This document shows, one piece after another, positions 9,350 to 15,923 of a stretch of 64,000 bases of DNA. Both the position numbers and the translations under genes were made by a program. The stretch is from JBQTII01 sp052387905 (lineage in GTDB: Bacteria; Actinomycetota; Actinomycetes; Sporichthyales; Sporichthyaceae): contig JBQTIR010000020.1 in the NCBI GenBank assembly GCA_052387905.1, positions 89,623 through 153,622 of the forward strand, read 5' to 3'. Below the pieces are notes generated by a model. The model was not told where the DNA came from and searched no databases. It was given only the letters and a program-made list of their open reading frames with translations. Each line of letters begins with the position of its first letter. Positions within the stretch are counted from its first letter, which is position 1.

Positions 9350-10540
9350 ATGCCTGAGCGCATCACCGACCGTCCATTCGACCTCGTCCTCTTCGGCGCC
9401 ACCGGATTCACGGGCGCACTCACCGCCGAGTACCTCGCCGCCCACCTGCCGTCCATCGCGCGCTTGGCGCTGGCCGGCCGCAACCGCGCGAAGCTTGAGA
9501 CCGTCCGCGCGCGGCTCGTCGAACTCAACCCGGCCATGGAGGCCATCGTGCTCCTGCATGCCGACGCCTCCGACTCCGCGACGCTGACCAGAGTCGCGGA
9601 GTCCGCGCGGGTCGTCGTCACGACCGTCGGCCCGTACCTGGAGCACGGCGGTCCGCTGGTGGCCGCCTGCGCTGCTGCCGGAACGGACTACGTCGACCTC
9701 ACCGGAGAGCCGGAGTTCGTCGACCGGATGTACCTCCAGCATGACGAGACTGCTGTGCGGACCGGTGCCCGCCTCGTCCACGCGTGCGGCTTCGACTCCA
9801 TCCCGCACGACCTCGGCGCCTTGTTCACCGTCCAGCAGTTGCCCTCCGGTATGCCCATCAGGGTGCGCGGCGTTGTACGGACCAATGCCACCATCTCGGG
9901 CGGCACGCTGCACTCCGGCCTCGGGCAGCTGTCACGGCTACGTGCCATGCAACAGACCGCATCCGCGCGAAAGCGCAGCGAGGCGCGACCGGAAGGCAGG
10001 AACGCCCGCTCCGCGATCGGCACACCGCGCCGCGACCGCACGCTGAACACCTGGCTCATCCCGCTGCCAACCATCGACCCCGACGTCGTGAAGCGCTCGG
10101 CGCTCGCCCGCAACGACTACGGGCCCGACTTCACCTACTCGCACTACGCCGGAGCCCGTCACGCCATCACCGTGGCTGGTGCCGTCGTCGGGTTCGTCGC
10201 CGCGCTAGCCGCGGTCCAGGTCCCACCGCTGCGCCGCGCGATAGGACGGCGCATCCCGCAGGGAGAAGGGCCTTCCGCAGAACGGCGCGGCCGCACGTGG
10301 TTCACCGTCGACTTCATCGGTCAGGGCGGCGGCAGGACGGTCCACGCGCAGGTTCGTGGCGGCGACCCCGGCTACACCGAGACGGCCAAGATGCTCGCCG
10401 AGTCCGCGATGTGTCTCGCCTTCGATGACAACCCCCCCAGCGCCGGGCAGGTCACGACCGCCACGGCCATGGGCGAGAACCTCACGCGCCGCCTGACCGA
10501 AGCCGGCATCGCATTCGACCTCGTCGCGTCCCGTGGCTGA
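9350..10540 (+). CDS. saccharopine dehydrogenase-like / trans-acting enoyl reductase family protein
   Basis: 396 residues; a strong Shine-Dalgarno sequence (GGAGGA) lies just before the ATG. The N-terminal dinucleotide-binding motif LFGATGFTG (about residues 13-21) and AGRNRAKLE follow the pattern of the Sccpdh_NADP/trans-acting enoyl reductase family, whose mycobacterial members (e.g. Rv2953) reduce double bonds in phenolic lipids. GEPEFVDRMY and ACGFDSIPHDLG are also family text. Length matches the family. A hydrophobic segment near residues 265-285 (VAGAVVGFVAALAAV) is typical. Real substrate unknown; no lipid-synthesis genes are adjacent. Confidence 0.82.
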   Translation: MPERITDRPFDLVLFGATGFTGALTAEYLAAHLPSIARLALAGRNRAKLETVRARLVELNPAMEAIVLLHADASDSATLTRVAESARVVVTTVGPYLEHGGPLVAACAAAGTDYVDLTGEPEFVDRMYLQHDETAVRTGARLVHACGFDSIPHDLGALFTVQQLPSGMPIRVRGVVRTNATISGGTLHSGLGQLSRLRAMQQTASARKRSEARPEGRNARSAIGTPRRDRTLNTWLIPLPTIDPDVVKRSALARNDYGPDFTYSHYAGARHAITVAGAVVGFVAALAAVQVPPLRRAIGRRIPQGEGPSAERRGRTWFTVDFIGQGGGRTVHAQVRGGDPGYTETAKMLAESAMCLAFDDNPPSAGQVTTATAMGENLTRRLTEAGIAFDLVASRG

Positions 10541-10576
10541 GAGCGACAGCACGGGCACCGCTCCGATCGTTCTCAT

Positions 10577-10880
10577 CTCGCCCCGCTAGCCAGCAAGCAG
10601 ACGAAGTACGCGAACCGCGTCGCGTGGGCTCTGGTGCACTTGGACAAGGCCGGCGTCGTCAGCCGCCCAGCACGGGGGCACTACGCGATCACTTCCCGCG
10701 GCACCCAGATGCTCGACGACCATCCGGCTCGGGTCGACATGACCGTCCTGATGGCTTTCCCCGAGTACGCGGCCTTTAGGGCAAAGAAGACTCCGAAGCC
10801 CGGCGTGGAGTCCTCGCCGGCGGCGCCTGCCGCAGATGTGGAGGTGTCGCCGAGCGAGGCCCTCGACCAGATCGTCCGGG
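10577..10880 (+). pseudogene. N-terminal fragment of an Mrr-type restriction endonuclease
   Basis: The frame without a proper start reads SKQTKYANRVAWALVHLDKAG, then SRPARGHYAITSRGTQML, then FPEYAAFRAK and SPSEALDQI. This is the winged-helix Mrr N-terminal domain with its usual linker. Both the beginning of the domain and the whole catalytic Mrr domain are missing. After ALDQI the frame continues into unrelated sequence to 11050, overlapping an integrase tail in another frame. I read it as a remnant of a type IV methyl-directed restriction gene cut by deletion. Confidence 0.7.
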
Positions 10881-10904
10881 CAGGCGGCAAGGTTACGGGC
10901 GGCC

Positions 10905-11045
10905 GGCGCAAAGACCTCGTTGATCTCCGCCTGGCTCGGGCACTCCTCCACGGCGTTGACCGACCGGACCTACGTGCACAGCCAGGCCGATGCCTTGGCG
11001 GGCCTGGCGTCAACCTTCGCCAACATCTACGGCTCTTCGAGGTGA
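10905..11045 (+). pseudogene. C-terminal fragment of a tyrosine recombinase (phage-type integrase)
   Basis: The frame ending at TGA 11043-11045 reads SLISAWLGHSSTALTDRTY, then VHSQADALAGLASTFAN. This contains the LGHSS box and the catalytic Tyr context (TDRTYVH) of tyrosine recombinases. The upstream Arg and HxxR parts are absent, and the fragment joins Mrr-domain DNA with a changed frame. It cannot be active. It lies about 0.8 kb from tRNA-Thr, the kind of site such integrases use. Confidence 0.75.
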
Positions 11046-11060
11046 GGTAGCAGTAGGCAA

Positions 11061-11100
11061 TCCCGAATAACGGACTTGATTTCTGGTCCGGTATTCGGGA
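11061..11100. promoter_or_regulatory. 40-bp hairpin/palindrome upstream of the toxin-antitoxin genes
   Basis: TCCCGAATA at 11061-11069 pairs perfectly with TATTCGGGA at 11092-11100. Inside, CGGAC (11071-11075) pairs with GTCCG (11086-11090), giving 15-base arms with a single mismatch around a 10-base centre. It ends 10 bp before the toxin ATG and starts 15 bp after the integrase-fragment stop. The position fits an operator bound by the Phd/YefM-type antitoxin, or an mRNA leader hairpin. It lacks the T-run of an intrinsic terminator. Confidence 0.7.
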
Positions 11101-11110
11101 CCATTACCAT

Positions 11111-11392
11111 ATGACGAGCAACGAGCCAGCCGTCCCCGCCTACACGGTTGAGGTCGAGCTGACCGCAGCCAAGGCGCTTGGCAAACTCGACCGCACCGTG
11201 CAGGTTCGCATTCTGAAGGTGATCAATGCTCTGGCCACCGAGCCCCGCCCCAGCGGCGCGACCAAGCTCGTCGGATCGGACGGCATGCGCGTCCGGGTCG
11301 GCGACTACCGCGTGGTGTACGTCATCGACGACTCCGTAGTCACGGTGACCGTCGTCAGGGTCGGGCACCGCAGCAGCGTCTACGAGAGGTGA
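11111..11392 (+). CDS. RelE/ParE-superfamily toxin
   Basis: 93 residues. The pattern YTVELT-type strand, AAKALGKLDRTVQVRILKVI helices, KLVGSDGMRVRVGDYRVVYV and a C-terminal RVGHRSSVYER is characteristic of RelE toxins, which cleave mRNA on the ribosome. The central Arg of VGDYRVVY and the late RVGHR-Y are the usual functional positions. It precedes the antitoxin gene by 10 bp, the reverse of the classical relBE order. It sits between integrase remnants and tRNA-Thr, a usual place for island-stabilising modules. Confidence 0.88.
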   Translation: MTSNEPAVPAYTVEVELTAAKALGKLDRTVQVRILKVINALATEPRPSGATKLVGSDGMRVRVGDYRVVYVIDDSVVTVTVVRVGHRSSVYER

Positions 11393-11402
11393 GGGAGGAA
11401 CC

Positions 11403-11657
11403 ATGAGCGACCTACTAGTCCCGATCACCGAGGCCAAGGCCCGACTTTCGGAGATCGTCCGAGAGTCCGAGGACCGCAATGTCCTACTGATGAAGCACGG
11501 CCGGCCCGGCGCGGTCGTGATCTCGTCCGCGCGCTACGAGGAACTGATGAGCCAGATCGAGGACATGTCCGACCGCCTCTCGATCTACGAGCGCGACGGG
11601 GTGACCATCGGCCTGGACAAGCTGACGGCCGAGCTTGGCCTCGCCGGCGAGGTGTAA
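11403..11657 (+). CDS. Phd/YefM-family antitoxin
   Basis: 84 residues starting MSDLLVPITEAKARLSEIV, the Phd/YefM N-terminal DNA-binding fold, followed by VLLMKHGRPGAVVISSARYEEL, the family signature. The acidic C-terminal half (SQIEDMSDRLSIYERDG) would wrap the toxin. An AGGGAGGAACC ribosome-binding site precedes it. It pairs with the RelE-like gene upstream; the palindrome at 11061-11100 is the likely operator. Confidence 0.9.
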   Translation: MSDLLVPITEAKARLSEIVRESEDRNVLLMKHGRPGAVVISSARYEELMSQIEDMSDRLSIYERDGVTIGLDKLTAELGLAGEV

Positions 11658-11747
11658 GCCCACGCCGCCAACAGCAGAAGCGCCCGCCCCCCAGGCCAAA
11701 AGCGGCGGCCGCCGACCTTCCAACTCCAGCTCCTTCCGCGACGCTCA

Positions 11748-11810
11748 CACGCGGGCATTCTGAGATGAGTCAACGACTCGCGCCACGCGGGCATCTTCGG
11801 TGAGTCAACG
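11748..11810. repeat. two tandem ~27-bp repeats, possible insertion-sequence end remnant
   Basis: Copy A (11748-11775) and copy B (11784-11810) both read CACGCGGGCAT, a short variable part, then GAGTCAACG. Short spaced copies of a sequence ending in TTGACTCA on the reverse strand resemble the multiple terminal repeats of IS21-family elements. No transposase remains in the 190 bp between the antitoxin gene and the tRNA. The repeat itself is seen directly; the IS21 assignment is inference. Confidence 0.45.
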
Positions 11811-11816
11811 CGGGGG

Positions 11817-11840
11817 ACTGACAAACGCGTCGCGAAATTT
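11817..11840. repeat. right copy of the 24-bp direct repeat, abutting tRNA-Thr
   Basis: ACTGACAAACG, three bases, CGCGAAA, TTT: same order and orientation as at 3800-3823. It ends 9 bp from the 3' end of the tRNA-Thr gene, where site-specific elements commonly insert. Together the two copies bracket about 8 kb of damaged genes. Confidence 0.4.
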
Positions 11841-11849
11841 GCGAGGGGA

Positions 11850-11921
11850 GCCGACGAGGAGACTTGAACTCCTAACCGCTCGATTACAAGTCGAGTGCGC
11901 TACCAATTGCGCCACGCCGGC
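11850..11921 (-). tRNA. tRNA-Thr (anticodon TGT)
   Basis: On the minus strand the 72 bases fold as a cloverleaf. The acceptor arms GCCGGCG and CGTCGGC pair with one G-T. The anticodon arm CTCGA-CTTGTAA-TCGAG places TGT at positions 34-36 (codon ACA). The T-arm AGGAG-TTCAAGT-CTCCT contains the TTCAA loop. CCA is not encoded. The 3' end faces the decayed island on the left. Confidence 0.95.
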
Positions 11922-11979
11922 AAAGCAAGAACAGCCTACAGAGCGCCGGGTACGGGCACCGGGCCAACGTATGAGGTCG

Positions 11980-12095
11980 AACGTCCGACCAGGCGAGCGC
12001 AATAGGCCACGATCGGTCGGACGCACGGGCCACCCCCGCCCAGCAGCGCGCAACGTCCGACCAGGCGAGCGCAATAGGCCACGTTCGGTCGGACG
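11980..12095. repeat. two copies (72-bp period) of a 44-nt hairpin repeat
   Basis: Copies at 11980-12023 and 12052-12095 differ at one base. Each has 9-bp arms (CGTCCGACC and GGTCGGACG) around a 24-nt loop with the core GCGAGCGCAATAG starting at loop position 3. A third member with entirely different but still complementary arms and the same core at the same offset is at 41429-41472. They lie between tRNA-Thr and the CBS gene. No coding potential; function unknown. Confidence 0.85.
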
Positions 12096-12123
12096 TCCGC
12101 GCCTGCGGCGCAGGTCGACGCGC

Positions 12124-12558
12124 TCAGCCGGCGGAGGAGATGTAGTCCACGAGCGCCTGGCGCTCAGTTTCGAGCTCATCCATCCGGTACTTCACCACGT
12201 CACCGATCGAGACCAGCCCCACCAGTTTGCCCTCGACGACGACGGGGACGTGGCGGATGCGGCGGTCGGTCATGACGCGCGTGAGGTCATCGAGGCTGTC
12301 GGCGGGATCGGCAGTCTGCACGTCGATGGTCGCGATGACCGAGACCGGTTCGGTCAGCAGGGCCGCCCCCCGGGTGTGCAGAGCCTTGGCGATGTCGCGT
12401 TCGGACACGATGCCGGCCACGGTCAGTCCGTCGGGAGATAGCACGCACGCGCCGATCCGGCGTTCGACCATGATCGCCAGGAAGTCGCTCACCGTCGTGT
12501 CCGGACTGATGGTGAAGACCTCGGCGCCCTTGGTACGCAGCACGTCGGAAATGCGCAT
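12124..12558 (-). CDS. CBS-domain protein
   Basis: 144 residues made of two CBS repeats: about 1-60 (VFTISPDTTVSDFLAIMVERRIGACVL, then GIVSERDIAKAL) and about 75-130 (VQTADPADSLDDLTRVMTDRRIRHVPV, then GLVSIGDVVKYRM). Such stand-alone CBS pairs bind adenine nucleotides and act as energy or ligand sensors. It lies downstream of rlmB on the same strand across a 126-bp gap. A promoter of its own is therefore likely; partner unknown. Confidence 0.9.
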   Translation of the reverse strand: MRISDVLRTKGAEVFTISPDTTVSDFLAIMVERRIGACVLSPDGLTVAGIVSERDIAKALHTRGAALLTEPVSVIATIDVQTADPADSLDDLTRVMTDRRIRHVPVVVEGKLVGLVSIGDVVKYRMDELETERQALVDYISSAG

Positions 12559-12684
12559 GGTGCCCTCCTGCCTCGTCGCAGACCCGCTCCTGCTTCGAGA
12601 TTAGGGCCGCAGCGCCACCAGCGGAATCCCCTCGCGGCGTCCGACCAGATGTGGAAAGGGTGGTCGGCTCAGCAAACGTGCAGT

Positions 12685-13668
12685 TCAGGCGCGGCGGCGG
12701 GAGATCTCGTAGAGCGCGATGCCCGCCGCAACGCCCGCATTGAGCGATTCGGTCGGCCCACCCATCGGGATCCGGACGCGGATGTCGGCGGTCTCCCCGA
12801 CCAGGCGCGAAACGCCCTTGCCCTCCGAGCCGATCACCAGACACATGGGCTCCTTGGCCGCGACCAGGTCGCCGATCTCGACGTCGCCGTCCCCGGCCAG
12901 CGCGACGATCGTCAGCCCGGCCTTCTGGTACCCCTGCAGCGCGCGGGTCAGGTTCGTGCACCGCGCCACGGGCAGCCGCGCGCCGGCGCCGGCGGCGGCC
13001 TTCCACGCCCCGGCGGTCATCCCGGCAGCCCGGCGCTCGGGCACCAGCACGCCGTGCGCACCGAAGGCCTCCGCCGACCGCAGCACCGCGCCGAGGTTGC
13101 GCGGATCGGTCACCCCGTCCAGGGCGACGATCAGCGCAGGAGCGCGCGTGGCACGGGCCACCAGGTCGTCGGCGTGCGCGTAGGAGTACGGAGGGACCTG
13201 TAGCGCGAGGCCTTGGTGGTGGGCCTGACCGGTGATCCGGTCCATCTCCGCGCGGGTGATCTCCAGCAGCGGGATCGACGCGGCGGCGCACAACTTCAGC
13301 GCGGCCCGTACGCGATCGTCGGCGTCCACGCGCTCGGCGACGTACATCGCGCTGGCCGGGATCTTGGCCTCGAGGGCTTCGACGACCGAGTTGCGCCCGA
13401 CCACGATCTCGCTGGACTCCTTGGTCGCCCGACTTGACGGGCGACGCGAACCAGAACCTGACGGAGCCTTACCCGTCGGCGCAGCTGCCCGCCGGGCGGC
13501 GGCAGCAGCCTTGCGTGCCGCGGGGTGCCCGGTACGCTCAGTGGCCTTCGGGGTCGGGCCCCGGCCGGTGGTCAGGGTCTTGGACTTGTTCCCCCCACTA
13601 CCGACGACCGGACCTTTCTTCGTCCCGGCCTTGCGCATGGCGCCCTTGCGGCTACTGTTCCCAGCCAT
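12685..13668 (-). CDS. rlmB: 23S rRNA (guanosine-2'-O)-methyltransferase RlmB
   Basis: 327 residues. A basic, low-complexity extension (about 1-85, rich in Lys, Arg, Ala and Pro) precedes the SpoU substrate-binding domain (GRNSVVEALEAKIPA) and the knotted SPOUT methyltransferase domain. That domain has VALDGVTDPRNLGAVLRSAE, LVIGSEGKGVSRLV and IPMGGPTESLNAGVAAGIAL. RlmB methylates G2251 of 23S rRNA with S-adenosylmethionine. It follows cysS by 5 bp, the standard actinobacterial order. The long N-terminal tail is common in actinobacterial homologues. Confidence 0.93.
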   Translation of the reverse strand: MAGNSSRKGAMRKAGTKKGPVVGSGGNKSKTLTTGRGPTPKATERTGHPAARKAAAAARRAAAPTGKAPSGSGSRRPSSRATKESSEIVVGRNSVVEALEAKIPASAMYVAERVDADDRVRAALKLCAAASIPLLEITRAEMDRITGQAHHQGLALQVPPYSYAHADDLVARATRAPALIVALDGVTDPRNLGAVLRSAEAFGAHGVLVPERRAAGMTAGAWKAAAGAGARLPVARCTNLTRALQGYQKAGLTIVALAGDGDVEIGDLVAAKEPMCLVIGSEGKGVSRLVGETADIRVRIPMGGPTESLNAGVAAGIALYEISRRRA

Positions 13669-13673
13669 CGGTT

Positions 13674-15122
13674 CTACTTTCCTGCTGCTTCATCAGCTGA
13701 CGTAGCGTCAGCCGTAGGTGTGCCGACGGTCCAGCGCGGACCGTGCGCGGTGTCCTCGACCGCGATCCCGGCGGCCCGAAGGCCGTCGCGGATGGCGTCG
13801 GCGGCGGCGAAGTCTTTACGCGCCCGCGCTGCCTGACGTTGGTCGAGAGTGAGTGCGACGAGGTTGTCCACGACCTCGCGCAATTCTGACGATCCTGCGC
13901 CGGTCGCCGCCCACGGCTCGGACATCGGGTCCAGTCCGAGCACGCCGAGCATCGCGCGCACTTCACCCAAGCGGGTGCGCACCGCATCCTTGTCACCGGC
14001 GGCGAGCGCGGTGTTGCCCTCGCGCACCCCGGCGTGGACCGCGGCGAACGCGGCCGGCGTGCCGAGGTCGTCGTCCATTGCCGCTGCGAACTCCGCGGGC
14101 ACGGGAGCGACCGCGCCGTCCCCGGCGGCACCGCCAAGAAACTCGCTCGCGTTGCGGACGAAGGTCTCGATGCGCCCGTAGGCAGCCGCGGACTCGGCCA
14201 ACGAATGCGGCGAGTACTCCACCATCGAGCGGTAGTGCGGTGCGGACAGGAAGTAGCGCAGTTCGACGGGGCGGACCGCTCGCACGATCTCAGTGACCAG
14301 CAGCGAGTTGCCCAGGGACTTGCTCATCTTCTCCCCCGACAACGTCACCCACCCGTTGTGGAGCCAGTACGCGGCGAAGTCGTCGCCAGCGGCCTTCGAC
14401 TGGGCGATCTCGTTCTCGTGGTGCGGGAACACCAGATCCAGGCCGCCGCCGTGGATGTCGAAGCGCGACCCCAGGTACTTGTGCGCCATTGCCGAGCACT
14501 CCAGGTGCCAACCCGGCCGGCCCGGGCCCCACGGGGTGTCCCAGAACGGCTCGCCGGCCTTGACCGACTTCCACAAGGCGAAGTCGCGGGGATCGCGCTT
14601 GTGCGTCTCGATGTCGGTGTCGGCGGCGGCCTGCATCGCGTCGGCCTGCTGCCCGGACAGCGCGCCGTACGCCGCGAACGAGCCGACCGAGAAGTAGACG
14701 TCGCCGCCGGCCGCATAGGCATGCCCGGCCTCGATCAGGCGCCGCATCAGCGTGATCATTTCCGGGACGTGCCCGGTGGCACGCGGCTCGACGGTGGGCG
14801 GCAGGCAGCCCAGGGTGTCGTACGCCCAGGTGAACGCCCGCTCGTTGCGCTGGGCGACGGACCAGTAGGGGATGCCCTCATCCAGGCCGCGGCGCAGGAT
14901 CTTGTCGTCGATGTCGGTGACGTTGCGCACGAAGGTGACGGCGTGACCGGTGTGCTCCAGCCAGCGACGCAGGACGTCGAAGTTGACCCCGGAGCGGATG
15001 TGCCCGATGTGCGGCGGGGCCTGCACGGTCGCCCCGCACAGGTAAATGGACACCGCGCCGGGCTCATACGGGACGAAGTCCCGGGTGCTGCGGGCAGCGG
15101 TGTCGTAGAGGCGGAGCGTCAC
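13674..15122 (-). CDS. cysS: cysteinyl-tRNA synthetase
   Basis: 482 residues, class I aminoacyl-tRNA synthetase. The HIGH box is PPHIGHIRSGVNFD, the KMSKS loop is GEKMSKSLGNS, and the zinc ligands include Cys in YLCGATVQ and in LECSAMAHKYLG with the HGGGLDLVFPHHENE segment. It attaches cysteine to tRNA-Cys in the cytoplasm. It is immediately upstream of rlmB (5-bp gap). In many actinobacteria ispD-ispF directly precede cysS; here the nitrite/siroheme operon and an HTH-MFS pair are inserted between them. Start as the ATG at 15120-15122. Confidence 0.96.
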   Translation of the reverse strand: MTLRLYDTAARSTRDFVPYEPGAVSIYLCGATVQAPPHIGHIRSGVNFDVLRRWLEHTGHAVTFVRNVTDIDDKILRRGLDEGIPYWSVAQRNERAFTWAYDTLGCLPPTVEPRATGHVPEMITLMRRLIEAGHAYAAGGDVYFSVGSFAAYGALSGQQADAMQAAADTDIETHKRDPRDFALWKSVKAGEPFWDTPWGPGRPGWHLECSAMAHKYLGSRFDIHGGGLDLVFPHHENEIAQSKAAGDDFAAYWLHNGWVTLSGEKMSKSLGNSLLVTEIVRAVRPVELRYFLSAPHYRSMVEYSPHSLAESAAAYGRIETFVRNASEFLGGAAGDGAVAPVPAEFAAAMDDDLGTPAAFAAVHAGVREGNTALAAGDKDAVRTRLGEVRAMLGVLGLDPMSEPWAATGAGSSELREVVDNLVALTLDQRQAARARKDFAAADAIRDGLRAAGIAVEDTAHGPRWTVGTPTADATSADEAAGK

Positions 15123-15133
15123 CGGCCAAGGCT

Positions 15134-15202
15134 ACAAGCGATTGAGGCGAGGGCAGGCCGAGCACGCTCTTCGCTCGAGCCTGCCGAGCCGATTGAGCTT
15201 GT
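15134..15202. repeat. nested palindrome between cysS and the divergent HTH gene
   Basis: Outer arms ACAAGC (15134-15139) and GCTTGT (15197-15202) enclose inner arms GGCAGGC (15152-15158) and GCCTGCC (15179-15185). CGATTGAG occurs as a direct repeat at 15139-15146 and 15190-15197. It lies just upstream of the cysS start and could fold in the cysS leader or be a repeat element. No T-box conserved sequence is present. Confidence 0.55.
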
Positions 15203-15260
15203 TGACGAGCGAAGCGAGGATCAGTCGCGCGAATGGCAGCCCGGGACGCTGCAACTGAAT

Positions 15261-15290
15261 CGCATAATTGTTTTGCAGAATAAGTATGCG
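15261..15290. promoter_or_regulatory. candidate operator/promoter of the HTH-MFS pair
   Basis: CGCATA (15261-15266) and TATGCG (15285-15290) form an inverted repeat spaced by 18 bases in an AT-richer stretch, ending 18 bp before the ATG of the HTH gene. This is the usual place for autoregulation by an ArsR-like protein. No experimental support. Confidence 0.4.
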
Positions 15291-15308
15291 AACCCGTACG
15301 GTGGCGGA

Positions 15309-15923
15309 ATGAGCGACGAGACGCAGGCCTCACGGCCCACCCAAGTTCTCCTCGATTCCCGCTCGATCCGGGTGCTCGCCCACCCATTGCGCAGCCGCCT
15401 GCTGGGCCGCCTGCGTGTCGAGGGGCCCGCCACCGCGACGCAGCTGGCGACCCGCCTCGGCACCAACAGCGGCGCGACCAGCTACCACCTGCGCAAACTC
15501 GCCGAGGTCGGGCTGGTCGTCGAGGACATCACCAGCGGGGATGCCCGCGACCGCTGGTGGCGCGCTGCGCACGATTACACGACGTGGTCCCAGGACCAAT
15601 TCCTCGACGACCCGGACGACCGCGCGGCCGCGACGTGGCTCATCGGCGATCACCTGCGCATGAACACCGCGAAGACCCAGGACTGGCTCGACGCCGCAGG
15701 TGAGTGGCCGCGCGAATGGGTCAAGGCCGCGGACCTGTCGGACTACCGACTCCTGCTGACGGCCACCCAGGCCGCCGAACTGACCCGGGAGCTCGACGCC
15801 GTGATCACTCGCTATCGCGTCACCGGCGACCTTCCCGCCACCGGCACAATCCCCCGAGAAGGTGAGGCCACCAGCGTCGCGGTGATCCTGCACGTGCATC
15901 CCTGGTTGCACGGGCCGCGATGA
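15309..15923 (+). CDS. ArsR-like winged-helix transcriptional regulator
   Basis: 204 residues. The winged helix covers about 18-95: SIRVLAHPLRSRLLGRLR, then GPATATQLATRLGTNSGATSYHLRKLAEVGLV. A helical C-terminal region with DRWWRAAHDYTTW follows, as in the group of long actinobacterial ArsR-like regulators next to MFS exporters. No metal-binding Cys pair is obvious, so the ligand is probably organic or unknown. Its TGA overlaps the ATG of the MFS gene (ATGA at 15920-15923), so the two are translationally coupled. The inverted repeat at 15261-15290 is a plausible autoregulatory site. Confidence 0.87.
   Translation: MSDETQASRPTQVLLDSRSIRVLAHPLRSRLLGRLRVEGPATATQLATRLGTNSGATSYHLRKLAEVGLVVEDITSGDARDRWWRAAHDYTTWSQDQFLDDPDDRAAATWLIGDHLRMNTAKTQDWLDAAGEWPREWVKAADLSDYRLLLTATQAAELTRELDAVITRYRVTGDLPATGTIPREGEATSVAVILHVHPWLHGPR

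Noticed and set aside
15123..15300. T-box leader for cysS
   Set aside because: No AGGGTGGNACCGCG-like antiterminator sequence and no terminator stem with T-run are present.
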